Shown piece by piece: positions 8,498-16,146 of a stretch of 34,469 nucleotides of DNA. The stretch spans positions 1 through 34,469 of the forward strand of contig CALAEX010000167.1 in the NCBI GenBank assembly GCA_937891165.1, in the 5' to 3' direction. The position numbers and the translations under genes were made by a program. The notes beneath the pieces were generated by a model. It was not told where the DNA came from. It searched no databases and worked only from the letters and a program-made list of their open reading frames with translations. The stretch is from an uncultured Lachnospiraceae bacterium. GTDB lineage: Bacteria; Bacillota; Clostridia; Lachnospirales; Lachnospiraceae. How positions within the stretch are numbered: position 1 is the first letter of the stretch; every line of letters begins with the position of its first letter.

Positions 8498-10357
8498 ATG
8501 AAAGCGTTTCAATTAAAGGTAACAATTATGGGTTCAGAACCGCCTATTTGGAGAAGAATAATTGTGCCAGCAGGAATTACATTTTCTCAGTTTAGTTTGA
8601 TTCTTAATGAAGCGATGGGATGGAGTGGAGAACATTTATTCGAGTTTGAATTTAAAAAGTCTCATATGCAAACTTGCATTTTAGAAAATGTAGAAGAGAT
8701 GGATTATGGAATGGAAGATTGCATAGAGGCGTCAAAGACTTATATCAGAGAATATTTAGAAGAATATAAAGGGTTTACTTATATTTATGATTTTGGTGAT
8801 GACTGGAGACATCAAGTTAAAGTAGAGAAAATAATAGAAGATTATGAATATAATTATCCTATCGTAGTAGATTATCAGGAAAATTGTCCAATTGAAGATT
8901 GTGGTGGTATTTTTGGATATTATGATTATTTAGAAACTTTAAACAGAGAATGGGATTCCGAAGACGAAGAAATATGGGATGAAATGGAAGAACAAGAAGA
9001 ATATGATATCAATGCCGTTAATGAGGAGCTAAAGACATATTATTTTTATCAGTTTGGACATAGAGAAAGCCGTTCTCAAGAGTTTATTTATGAAGAAATT
9101 TTTTCAAAGGAATGTGGGTTAAGAGCAATGGAACAGGATAGTAATAAGAATTTGGGAATTATTGAGTTTGAAAGTTATAGAAAAGAAAAAGAAAAAAATT
9201 TCAAAAGACAGTTAGAGCAAATGTTTGGTTACAAGGAAGAATGGGAAAACAAAATAATAGATATTTCCTTACAGGAAATCTTTTCGGATTATACAAAAGA
9301 AGACCTTCGTGAAATTGCAAAAGAAAAAGGAATGAAGGGTATCTATAAATGGAATAAAAATACATTGATACAAAATTTAATAGAGTATATGTTACAGCCA
9401 AATGTCATGAAACCTTACTTTCTGTGTTTACAGGATGAGGAAATAGCAGAATTTGAAAAGGCTTGTAATACAAAAGGATTATATATACCAGAAGATGTTG
9501 GAAATTTTACTATGTTATATGACACTTCGTATGTCGGAGGTTTGATGGATGGAAGATTTATTGTTCCAAAAGAGGTGTTAGAGGCATATGAATCTTTCAA
9601 AGGCGAAGAGTTTGAGGAAGCAAGAAAGAAAAATAGTTATTTTCTATGTTGTTTAAATACAGCAACTGCTTTGTATGGAATAACACCAATTCCTGTTTTA
9701 GAAAGACTGGTGGCACAGAATTCGGATGTGCAGATGACAAAAGAGGAAATTAAGGAAGCCATTAACCAAATTCCAGAAGAAATTAAGGAATGTACTTTAG
9801 TAGAGGATATCGTTTATCGTAAAGATTTATATCCAGATAATAAAGAATTGTTAGAACTGCAAGGGAAGAAAGAGTTTTATATTCCAACGTTCCTAGAGAT
9901 TCTTGAGTTTGGAAAGAATGGTTATTGTTCAGATAGTAAAGAAATTAAAAAATTAAAGCAATTTTTAAAGAAAACAATGGGTGCTGCACAAGAAGAAGCA
10001 GATTTAATAGGTAAAATTATTCAGCTTCAGATTACAGCAGGATGTGATATGGAAGATTTGTTCCAAATTTTTGAAGATTTACATCTTGGAGTACAGCAGG
10101 AGAGTCAAGCAAGAGAATTGGTAGCATATGTAGGGGATGTATATAATACAACGAGATTAATTACCCATCGTGGTTTTACACAAAATGAATTAGTGCAAAA
10201 AGAAAATAAAGTGCAGGTAGTGCCAAAAGAAAGTAAGCAAAAGGAAAGTAATATTATTAATTTTGCAGAAGCAAGAAAAAATAAAATTTATCCTAATGAG
10301 CCTTGTCCATGTGGTTCTGGAAGAAAATATAAAATGTGTTGTAAAAATAAAAAATAA
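8498..10357 (+). CDS. Plasmid pRiA4b ORF-3-like protein with SEC-C zinc motif
   Basis: Function unknown. The first 190 or so residues match the pRiA4b ORF-3 family (IWRRIIVPAGITFSQFSLIL; GWSGEHLFEFEF; YIYDFGDDWRH; CPIEDCGG). A short SAP/Rho-N-like helical segment (TKEDLREIAKEKGMKGIYKW) lies near residue 270. An uncharacterised helical middle follows, and the last 20 residues are a SEC-C zinc motif (EPCPCGSGRKYKMCC). The frame begins at 8480, but the ATG at 8498 has GCGAGG correctly spaced and begins the conserved domain (619 residues). The metallophosphoesterase gene starts 18 bases later, so the two probably form an operon. Confidence 0.85.
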   Translation: MKAFQLKVTIMGSEPPIWRRIIVPAGITFSQFSLILNEAMGWSGEHLFEFEFKKSHMQTCILENVEEMDYGMEDCIEASKTYIREYLEEYKGFTYIYDFGDDWRHQVKVEKIIEDYEYNYPIVVDYQENCPIEDCGGIFGYYDYLETLNREWDSEDEEIWDEMEEQEEYDINAVNEELKTYYFYQFGHRESRSQEFIYEEIFSKECGLRAMEQDSNKNLGIIEFESYRKEKEKNFKRQLEQMFGYKEEWENKIIDISLQEIFSDYTKEDLREIAKEKGMKGIYKWNKNTLIQNLIEYMLQPNVMKPYFLCLQDEEIAEFEKACNTKGLYIPEDVGNFTMLYDTSYVGGLMDGRFIVPKEVLEAYESFKGEEFEEARKKNSYFLCCLNTATALYGITPIPVLERLVAQNSDVQMTKEEIKEAINQIPEEIKECTLVEDIVYRKDLYPDNKELLELQGKKEFYIPTFLEILEFGKNGYCSDSKEIKKLKQFLKKTMGAAQEEADLIGKIIQLQITAGCDMEDLFQIFEDLHLGVQQESQARELVAYVGDVYNTTRLITHRGFTQNELVQKENKVQVVPKESKQKESNIINFAEARKNKIYPNEPCPCGSGRKYKMCCKNKK

Positions 10358-10375
10358 ATGTAAGGTAGTGAAAGA

Positions 10376-11116
10376 ATGATATATATCACAGGAGATTGCC
10401 ATACTGATTTTAGAAAATTTTCTATAGAAGTATTTCCAGAACAAAAGGAAATGACAAAAGCAGATTTTGTTATTATTGCTGGTGATTTTGGTGGTGTTTG
10501 GAATTATCGTGGAGAAAGTTCAAAGGAAAAATGGTGGCTCAACTGGTTAGAAAGTAAACCATTTACTACATTATTTGTAGATGGAAATCATGAAGATTTT
10601 GCACGGTTAAATCAATTTCCAATTAAAGAATTTCATGGAGGAAAAGTGCATGAAATTCGACCTTCTGTTCTACATTTGATGCGTGGGGAAGTATTTGAAT
10701 TGCAAGGAAAGAAATTTTTTGCTTTTGGTGGTGCAAGAAGCCATGATGTGAAAGACGGTATTTTAGAAGCAGGAGATAAAAGAATAAAGCGGTGGAATAA
10801 CGATAGAAGTAAAGAATTTCGAGTAAATCATCAAAATTGGTGGAAAGAAGAAATGCCAAGCAAAGAAGAAATGCAATATGGTTTAGAAAACTTAAAAAAG
10901 CATGGTAATAAAGTAGATATTATCATATCTCATTGTGCTTGTTCTAGTGTTCAAAAATTGGTAAAGGAGTCTTATGGAGAAGATGAATTGACAGAGTATT
11001 TTGAACAATTAAAACAGTTTATAGAATATCAGTATTGGATTTGTGGACATTATCATGTAGATAAAAAAGTAGAAGAAAAACATTGTATTTTGTATCATCA
11101 AATAGTATCTTTGTAG
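10376..11116 (+). CDS. Calcineurin-like metallophosphoesterase
   Basis: Cytosolic two-metal phosphoesterase of unknown substrate. All five family motifs are visible in order: GDCH (Asp7, His9), GDFGG near 37, GNHED near 71, an SHC block near 188, and GHYH near 223. The 246 residues contain no signal peptide or membrane segment. The start lies 18 bases after the pRiA4b-like gene with a weak GGTAG ribosome site, which suggests co-transcription. A strong bidirectional terminator follows at 11141. Confidence 0.88.
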   Translation: MIYITGDCHTDFRKFSIEVFPEQKEMTKADFVIIAGDFGGVWNYRGESSKEKWWLNWLESKPFTTLFVDGNHEDFARLNQFPIKEFHGGKVHEIRPSVLHLMRGEVFELQGKKFFAFGGARSHDVKDGILEAGDKRIKRWNNDRSKEFRVNHQNWWKEEMPSKEEMQYGLENLKKHGNKVDIIISHCACSSVQKLVKESYGEDELTEYFEQLKQFIEYQYWICGHYHVDKKVEEKHCILYHQIVSL

Positions 11117-11140
11117 GAGAATACTACATAGTAATAAAAG

Positions 11141-11186
11141 AAAGGCACTACTTTGCTTAAGAATTTCTTAAGTAGAGTAGTGCTTT
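11141..11186. terminator. Bidirectional terminator between metallophosphoesterase gene and folT
   Basis: A stem of about 17 pairs (GGCACTACTTTGCTTAAG with CTTAAGTAGAGTAGTGC, two G-T wobbles) closes a 5-base loop, with A's on the left and T's on the right, so it serves both converging genes. Its right arm shares TTAAGTAGAGTA with the right arm of repeat copy B at 14037. Confidence 0.85.
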
Positions 11187-11194
11187 GCTATGTT

Positions 11195-11749
11195 TTATCT
11201 TTCTGGAAATAAGTGTCTTCTTAATTTTTGAAATAAAGTAAGAACAAAGAAAAGAATAATAGTATCCACAGGAATTTGTAGGAAATTTTTTAGTAATCGT
11301 TCTGGCAGTAGAACCATAAAAGCTTTTCCAATCGTCATAGAATTCCAGAGAGTACCAAGACCGCAGTTAATAAGTAGTTTTACAAGAGTTTCTGCAATTA
11401 AAATTTTCCATACTTTGATTGGTTGTTTATAGAGAAATAGTCCATAAATAAAACCACCAAGCATAGCATTTAACGTATAACCAAAGAAAAAAGCCCCCAT
11501 TGGTTTGATTAAAAATTTTAAAATATCCATCATACCGCCAAACAGACATCCTGTAATTGGACCAAATAAAAAGTCTACTAGTCGGTTTGGAATACCAGAA
11601 AAACCGATATGAATGTTTGGAGTGATAGCAATGGATGTAGTATAGCTAAGAACAACAGAAAGTGCTGCTAGCATACCACATAATACCATGTTTTTTGTTA
11701 CTTTTAGTTCTTTTGAAGAACTCATAAAAAATTCTTTTACTTTTGACAT
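11195..11749 (-). CDS. folT: Folate ECF transporter S component FolT
   Basis: Membrane substrate-binding subunit of a group II ECF vitamin transporter. The 184 residues have about six hydrophobic helices and the FolT-type stretch HIGFSGIPNRLVDFLFGP, followed by a conserved small-residue helix (GCLFGGMMDILKF). The start follows GGGAGG. A THF riboswitch lies directly upstream, which strongly supports folate as the substrate. No ATPase or EcfT gene is in the window, so the energising module must be shared and located elsewhere. It converges with the metallophosphoesterase gene across the terminator at 11141. Confidence 0.93.
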   Translation of the reverse strand: MSKVKEFFMSSSKELKVTKNMVLCGMLAALSVVLSYTTSIAITPNIHIGFSGIPNRLVDFLFGPITGCLFGGMMDILKFLIKPMGAFFFGYTLNAMLGGFIYGLFLYKQPIKVWKILIAETLVKLLINCGLGTLWNSMTIGKAFMVLLPERLLKNFLQIPVDTIILFFVLTLFQKLRRHLFPER

Positions 11750-11789
11750 AAAAAATCCTCCCTTGTGCAGTTAATAACTTTTCCTAACT

Positions 11790-11820
11790 ACATAATGGAG
11801 AAAGAAAATTCCGTTATGTA
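11790..11820 (-). terminator. Hairpin between THF aptamer and folT (expression platform candidate)
   Basis: CTACATAATGG and its near-exact inverse CCGTTATGTAG (one G-T wobble) form an 11-bp hairpin starting immediately after the aptamer. No long U run follows on the minus strand, so it may be an anti-terminator partner or the base of a weak terminator rather than a complete one. Confidence 0.5.
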
Positions 11821-11821
11821 G

Positions 11822-11919
11822 CAGCGGGATGCGAATCCTTTACCGCAAGCTGTATGGCTTTTCGTCCGTGTGACAACTCCCTGTTCACATGGCACTTAAC
11901 GCATAGGATTCTACTCTGC
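11822..11919 (-). promoter_or_regulatory. THF (tetrahydrofolate) riboswitch
   Basis: Read on the minus strand, the leader of folT contains the THF aptamer consensus: AGAGTAG, then GCGTTAAGTG, a central hairpin, GGTAAAGGATTCGCATCCCG, and a closing GCAG/CTGC stem. The order and spacing match the class. Its position between a good promoter and folT fits feedback control of folate uptake by reduced folates. Confidence 0.9.
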
Positions 11920-11934
11920 ATGATTATAAGTAAG

Positions 11935-11963
11935 AGTATACTCAGTTTTAATAGATTTGTAAA
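11935..11963 (-). promoter_or_regulatory. Promoter of the THF riboswitch-folT unit
   Basis: On the minus strand TTTACA (11958-11963) and TATACT (11935-11940) are 17 bases apart, placing the transcript start just before the aptamer. Confidence 0.7.
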
Positions 11964-12029
11964 GAGAAAAAAGAGGTTTGAGATGATTATGAATAATTTC
12001 ATTGTATTGCCAATCGGTGCGAAGCACAC

Positions 12030-12079
12030 TTCCCCTACTTTATTTACTGTTTTTGTATATAGTGCATAAAGTAGGGGAA
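12030..12079. terminator. Hairpin downstream of the B6 S component gene
   Basis: A perfect 13-bp stem (TTCCCCTACTTTA with TAAAGTAGGGGAA) lies 11 bases past the stop codon of the gene ending at 12090. Neither strand has a run of T directly after the stem, so it may protect the 3' end or terminate inefficiently. Confidence 0.55.
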
Positions 12080-12089
12080 TGTTGTTTTG

Positions 12090-12899
12090 TTATTTTTCTA
12101 GTTTGCTATAAAGACCTGCTTTTATTAAAACAGGGCGAAGAGCTAAGTATAAAAGTACAGCACACAAAAGAGAGAGTGCCGCATTTACTCCTGTAGTTAA
12201 AGTTGCAATTTTAGCTAATGCAGCGGAAGCATCTTGTGGAATTCCAAATAAGTACAATTTATAAAAATATCCAACGAGTGGGTCTGCGATAACATTAAAA
12301 AGTAATCCAGCACCAGCAGAAATGATAGTAGCAGTCGTTAATTTCTTTTTATCTGTTATTTTAGTAATGTGGAATAAGTGATGTGCTACAAATCCTGTAA
12401 TTAAGCCAATACAAAGTTTTAAAAAGAAAGTTTTTGGAGCACTTGTTACATAAATTGTAGTTAAATCAGCTAGTGTTAGACCAATTGCTCCAGAAAGTCC
12501 ACCAAGAGAACCACCAAGTAATAAAGCGGCAAGTACAACAAAAGTATTTCCAAGATGGAAAGCGGTAGAGCCACCAGGTAAATTGATATCAATTTTAAAG
12601 TAAGTAAACATAATATAGGAAAGTGCAGCCAATAAAGCAGCTTGTGCTATGCGTTTTACTTGTTCAGAGGAGGAGTAAGCAATGATAGTTTCTTGTTTTT
12701 GTGTATGAAAAATTCCATTACATAAAATGACAAGTCCGATTAACAGTGCAAAAATTCCCCATAGAAGGAATGGAAAATAAGGGTCTTGGCTATTAATCTT
12801 TTCGGTTGGTTCATACCCAATAAAACCGATAATACAGGCAATAAGACCACCCCCAGATAAAATACCACCAATAGAAAGTTCTTTTACATTTTGTTTCAT
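12090..12899 (-). CDS. ECF transporter S component, probably for vitamin B6 (PdxU2-like)
   Basis: Polytopic membrane protein of 269 residues. The C-terminal 180 or so residues look like an ECF S component (AQAALLAALSYIMFTYFKID, then PGGSTAFHLGNTFVVLAALL, and a Gly-rich helix). The start codon overlaps the pyridoxamine kinase stop (ATGA), implying translational coupling, so B6 vitamers are the likely substrate (context inference). An extra N-terminal part of about 85 residues adds two membrane segments (about 10-29 and 43-64) not usual for S components of about 180 residues. No ECF ATPase or T component is nearby. Confidence 0.85.
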   Translation of the reverse strand: MKQNVKELSIGGILSGGGLIACIIGFIGYEPTEKINSQDPYFPFLLWGIFALLIGLVILCNGIFHTQKQETIIAYSSSEQVKRIAQAALLAALSYIMFTYFKIDINLPGGSTAFHLGNTFVVLAALLLGGSLGGLSGAIGLTLADLTTIYVTSAPKTFFLKLCIGLITGFVAHHLFHITKITDKKKLTTATIISAGAGLLFNVIADPLVGYFYKLYLFGIPQDASAALAKIATLTTGVNAALSLLCAVLLYLALRPVLIKAGLYSKLEK

Positions 12900-13780
12900 T
12901 TTGTTTCAGCTCCTTTACTGTATAAATTTATATAATTGCTACGGTTTTTATCAGTAGCAAGTTTATTTAATAATGGCTCGAAATAGACACCATCTGTAGA
13001 GGGAAGATTATAATTTTTTGTATAAATAAGAGCTTCTCGCACAAAATTGCCAGCTTGTGCAACAGATTGCTCAAAAGGAATATCTAATACGGCATTTGCA
13101 GATAAAATAGCAGAAAAGACATCTCCTGTACCAGAACGTTCCGAACCAACTCGTTTTTGTGTATGAAAGGTAATACCATTTGTTTTATCATAAATCATAT
13201 TAATAATAGAGTCTTTGGATGGAATACCAGATACTACAATGTTTTTCGCTTGAAATTTCTGTAGACGAGTCATTAATGTATGCATTTCTGATTCGCTCCA
13301 ATCATTAGCATGATAAGGATAATCAGCTAAAAGACAGGCTTCTGTTAAGTTAGGTGTTAAAATATGAGCAAGAGTTGCTAATTCTTTCATTGCTTCGCAC
13401 ATTTCCTTTGTATAAATGGAATATAAATGTCCATTATCCCCCATGACAGGGTCAATAATTACTTTTGTTTGTTCTGTAGAAAACTCGGAAATCAATTGTT
13501 TTACAATTGAGATTTGCTCTAAGGAATTTAAATATCCAGATAAAATGCCATCAAAGGTTAAACCAAGTTCTTTCCAATGTACTAAATATTCAGGTAAATG
13601 ATTTGTAAAATCTTTTGTATAAAAATGAGAAAAACCAGGATGATTGGAAAAAAGGGAAGTTGGTACAGGACAGCACTGGATTCCCATAGAAGAAATAATT
13701 GGAATGGTAACAGTTAATGCACACCGACCAAATCCAGTTAAATCATTGATAGCAGCAATTTTTTTTATTGTATTATGCAT
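12896..13780 (-). CDS. pdxY: Pyridoxamine/pyridoxal kinase
   Basis: Phosphorylates pyridoxal, pyridoxamine or pyridoxine for PLP salvage; ribokinase-like fold. Visible are the N-terminal IAAINDLTGFGRCALTV block, KVIIDPVMGDNG in the middle, the LTPNLTEA segment, and the C-terminal GSERSGTGDVFSA with the catalytic Asp. The open frame begins at 13822, but the ATG at 13780 has GGAGG eight bases upstream and begins the conserved domain, giving 294 residues. The coupled downstream gene is a putative B6 importer. The symbol is by family; pdxK is used for the same activity. Two ATCTGGT repeats upstream may be regulator sites. Confidence 0.92.
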   Translation of the reverse strand: MHNTIKKIAAINDLTGFGRCALTVTIPIISSMGIQCCPVPTSLFSNHPGFSHFYTKDFTNHLPEYLVHWKELGLTFDGILSGYLNSLEQISIVKQLISEFSTEQTKVIIDPVMGDNGHLYSIYTKEMCEAMKELATLAHILTPNLTEACLLADYPYHANDWSESEMHTLMTRLQKFQAKNIVVSGIPSKDSIINMIYDKTNGITFHTQKRVGSERSGTGDVFSAILSANAVLDIPFEQSVAQAGNFVREALIYTKNYNLPSTDGVYFEPLLNKLATDKNRSNYINLYSKGAETK

Positions 13781-13823
13781 ACATGATGCCTCCGTTGTAT
13801 TCTGTAGTAATTTTATTGTCACT

Positions 13824-13885
13824 ATTCTACTGCAAAACTGGATTGATTTAAAGAACCAGATTTTAAGATTTTAACCATACCAGAT
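13824..13885 (-). promoter_or_regulatory. Putative promoter and direct-repeat operator for pdxY
   Basis: On the minus strand TTTAAA (13847-13852) and TAGAAT (13824-13829) are 17 apart. Upstream are two copies of ATCTGGT (13879-13885 and 13855-13861), 24 bases apart, with a partial inverted copy at 13838-13843. This layout resembles activator sites of PdxR/MocR-type regulators, but no such gene is in the window. Confidence 0.35.
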
Positions 13886-13918
13886 AGGTAAAAAAGAAAA
13901 GAGAATTAGGAAATAGAT

Positions 13919-14056
13919 AGCCATACTCTACTTAATATCTTCTAGGACACGCTTTCGCTCGTGGCGAAACGGAGCAGTACTAGGCTCGAAAAGACCTCGC
14001 CAAGGACTGCCGTTTCTAAACGGTCCTTAGTAGATATTAAGTAGAGTATGGCTTTT
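13919..14056 (+). repeat. Repeat/structured RNA element, copy B (complete)
   Basis: A perfect 22-bp outer stem (13919-13940 with 14032-14053) encloses an 81-base core at 13947-14027 and is followed by TTTT. The core matches copy C at 74 of 81 positions by eye. It lies between pdxY and thiT, both on the minus strand, so on the plus strand it is either an independent small RNA or a remnant; on the minus strand it could end the thiT transcript. I do not recognise the family. No plus-strand promoter is convincing in 13823-13918. Confidence 0.85.
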
Positions 14057-14109
14057 GTTCAATATACGCTGTATAAAATACTTATTCTTTTAATACTTCT
14101 TGAGTTAGA

Positions 14110-14658
14110 TTATTCAGTTGCTAGTTGTTTTAATTTTGCAAATGTGGTACGAACTGGTGGGAGGGAAAGTATAACTACTGTTAGGATTACTTCAGGTAAA
14201 ATATAGCTTAGGTTGTAGAGGGTAGATGCCCAGACAGCGGCAGCATTTCCTTGGAAGGAATCTACATAGGTAGTGTAAAAAATAAGACCTGAAATTTGGT
14301 GAAAAAGGAATCTTCCGGTAGCTCCTACTAAAAATCCAAGTAAAAGACCATTCTTTTTTTTAGAAAAGAATCCAGAAAGACCAAGTGCTCCAAAAGCAAG
14401 AGGGTAATCTAATAAAATTTGTGCTGGGTGAACAATATAAGGACCTGTAATGAATTGCAAGATACCATAAGCAAAGGCGGAAATCAGTCCAGTGGCAGGT
14501 CCATACCAGTAACCTACAAGACAGACGAGTAACATACTAAATAAAGTGATAGAGCCTCCGTTTGGTAGGCTTGGCAATTTGATTGCTACGGAAACGACAG
14601 TGGCAAGAGCAATCGCTGTTGCAGAAAAGACTAGTTTTTTTGTTTTGTTTTTTGACAT
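14110..14658 (-). CDS. thiT: Thiamine ECF transporter S component ThiT
   Basis: Membrane thiamine-binding subunit of a group II ECF transporter. The protein has six hydrophobic helices, the LPNGGSITLFSML block, LLDYPLAFGALGLSG, and late aromatic/polar residues (GRFLFHQISG; VWASTLYNLSYILPE) that fit the thiamine pocket of known ThiT proteins. The frame extends to 14697, but the ATG at 14658 follows GGAGG at suitable spacing and begins MSKNKTKK, giving 182 residues. A TPP riboswitch lies directly upstream, confirming the substrate class. No energising module is nearby. Confidence 0.94.
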   Translation of the reverse strand: MSKNKTKKLVFSATAIALATVVSVAIKLPSLPNGGSITLFSMLLVCLVGYWYGPATGLISAFAYGILQFITGPYIVHPAQILLDYPLAFGALGLSGFFSKKKNGLLLGFLVGATGRFLFHQISGLIFYTTYVDSFQGNAAAVWASTLYNLSYILPEVILTVVILSLPPVRTTFAKLKQLATE

Positions 14659-14691
14659 AAAAAAAATCCTCCTTAGACTATGCTTAGGAGG
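14659..14691 (-). terminator. TPP riboswitch expression platform overlapping the thiT ribosome site
   Basis: On the minus strand CCTCCTAAG (14683-14691) pairs with CTAAGGAGG (14668-14676) with one mismatch, followed by eight U and then the AUG. The right arm is the Shine-Dalgarno sequence. The same hairpin can therefore end transcription or block translation when TPP is bound. Confidence 0.75.
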
Positions 14692-14727
14692 GGCCACAAC
14701 ACATAAAATTCATATAAATTGAATTAT

Positions 14728-14810
14728 GCTTCCTTACGCCGGTACTAACCGGATCAAGTGATGAGGGTCAGTAGTTTTAGCTACTTCTCAGCAAATGGCA
14801 CCCCTAGCAA
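14728..14810 (-). promoter_or_regulatory. TPP riboswitch (THI element)
   Basis: Minus-strand leader of thiT with the TPP consensus: GGGGTGCC, CTGAGA, a variable stem (GTAGCTAAAACTAC), ACCCTCATCACTTGATCCGG, then TTAGTACCGGCGTAAGGAA. Order and spacing match the thi-box aptamer. Confidence 0.95.
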
Positions 14811-14815
14811 ATTTT

Positions 14816-14843
14816 AGTATACTTTATTTTTAGGAATTGTCAA
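14816..14843 (-). promoter_or_regulatory. Promoter of the TPP riboswitch-thiT unit
   Basis: On the minus strand TTGACA (14838-14843) and TATACT (14816-14821) are 16 apart, placing the transcript start at the aptamer's 5' edge. Confidence 0.75.
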
Positions 14844-14922
14844 TAGAAAAAATTATTTTTTTCTTTCTATTTTTTGTTGAATGTGATACACTCATTACAA
14901 ATAGAAAAAGGAGGAAAGAACA

Positions 14923-16146
14923 ATGAATGTGATTGAACGTTTTTTAAGATATGTAGCAGTAGATACAGAATCTGTTGATAATGCCGAGTGTTTTCCTAGC
15001 AGTGAAAAGCAAAAAAATTTAGCTAAAATGTTAGTAGAAGAATTGACCCAAATGGGTGCCCAAAATCCAAGAATGGATGAGTATGGTTATGTATATGCCA
15101 CAATTCCAGCCACCTCAGATAAAAAAGTTCCTGTACTTGGATTTTTATCTCATATGGATACTTCTCCAGCAATGAGTGGTGCAAATGTAAAGCCTCGTAT
15201 TGTAAAGAATTATGATGGTGGTGTTATTGTTTTAAATGAGAAAGAACAAATTTCTATGAGTCCAGCACAGTTTCCATCGTTGTCTCATATGGTAGGACAA
15301 GATTTAATTGTAACCGATGGGACAACATTACTTGGTGCAGATGATAAAGCTGGTATTGCGGAAATTATGAGTATGGCACAAATTTTATTAGCTGATAAGT
15401 CAATTCCTCATGGTACAATTCAGATTGCATTTACTCCAGATGAAGAAGTAGGCAATGGTGTGAATTATTTTGATGTCAAAGGCTTTGGGGCAGAGTTTGC
15501 TTATACCGTAGATGGTGGTGGTCTTGGAGAGATTGAGTATGAGAATTTTAATGCGGCTTCTGGAAAGTTAAAGATTCATGGAAAGAGTATTCATCCGGGT
15601 TCTGCAAAGGGTAAAATGGTCAATGCTTCTTTAATCGGAATGGAATTTCAACAGATGTTGCCAGTATTTGACAATCCAGCGTATACCGAAGGTTATGAAG
15701 GATTTTTCCATTTAAATTATATCAATGGTAGTATAGAAGAAGCGGAACTTTCTTATATCATTCGTGACCATGATAGAACGAAATTTGAACAAAAGAAAGC
15801 ACTTTTTGTAAAAACGGCAGAATTTTTAAATGAAAAATATGGAGTTGGTACGGTAGAATGTGAAGTAAAAGATTCCTATTACAACATGAAAGAAAAAGTA
15901 GAACCATATATGTTTTTAATTGATAATGCAGTAAAAGCAATGAAACAGATAGATATTACACCAATTATTACACCAATTCGTGGTGGTACAGATGGTGCGA
16001 GATTATCTTTTATGGGTCTTCCTTGTCCAAATCTTTGCACAGGCGGAGAAAATTATCATGGAAAATATGAGTATGTATCCATTCAGTCTATGGAGAAGAT
16101 AGTGCAATTATTATTACAAATCATTCAGGTATATCAGAGTGAATAA
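14923..16146 (+). CDS. pepT: Peptidase T (tripeptide aminopeptidase)
   Basis: Cytosolic dizinc M20 aminopeptidase releasing N-terminal residues from tripeptides. Metal and catalytic motifs are visible: SHMDTSPAMSG, LGADDKAGIAE, TPDEEVGNG, the AYTVDGGGLGE block, the dimerisation segment GKSIHPGSAKGKMVNA, and the C-terminal PIRGGTDGARLSF and CTGGENYHGKYE. The length of 407 is normal. The start follows AAAGGAGG. The stop overlaps the bioY start (GTGAATAA), so pepT is probably the first gene of pepT-bioY-metF-metH. It diverges from thiT. Confidence 0.97.
   Translation: MNVIERFLRYVAVDTESVDNAECFPSSEKQKNLAKMLVEELTQMGAQNPRMDEYGYVYATIPATSDKKVPVLGFLSHMDTSPAMSGANVKPRIVKNYDGGVIVLNEKEQISMSPAQFPSLSHMVGQDLIVTDGTTLLGADDKAGIAEIMSMAQILLADKSIPHGTIQIAFTPDEEVGNGVNYFDVKGFGAEFAYTVDGGGLGEIEYENFNAASGKLKIHGKSIHPGSAKGKMVNASLIGMEFQQMLPVFDNPAYTEGYEGFFHLNYINGSIEEAELSYIIRDHDRTKFEQKKALFVKTAEFLNEKYGVGTVECEVKDSYYNMKEKVEPYMFLIDNAVKAMKQIDITPIITPIRGGTDGARLSFMGLPCPNLCTGGENYHGKYEYVSIQSMEKIVQLLLQIIQVYQSE

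Noticed and set aside
11854..12196. Short plus-strand frames over the THF riboswitch and the B6 S component 3' end
   Set aside because: They cross the aptamer and the hairpin at 12030 and lack ribosome sites; the RNA structure explains the region.
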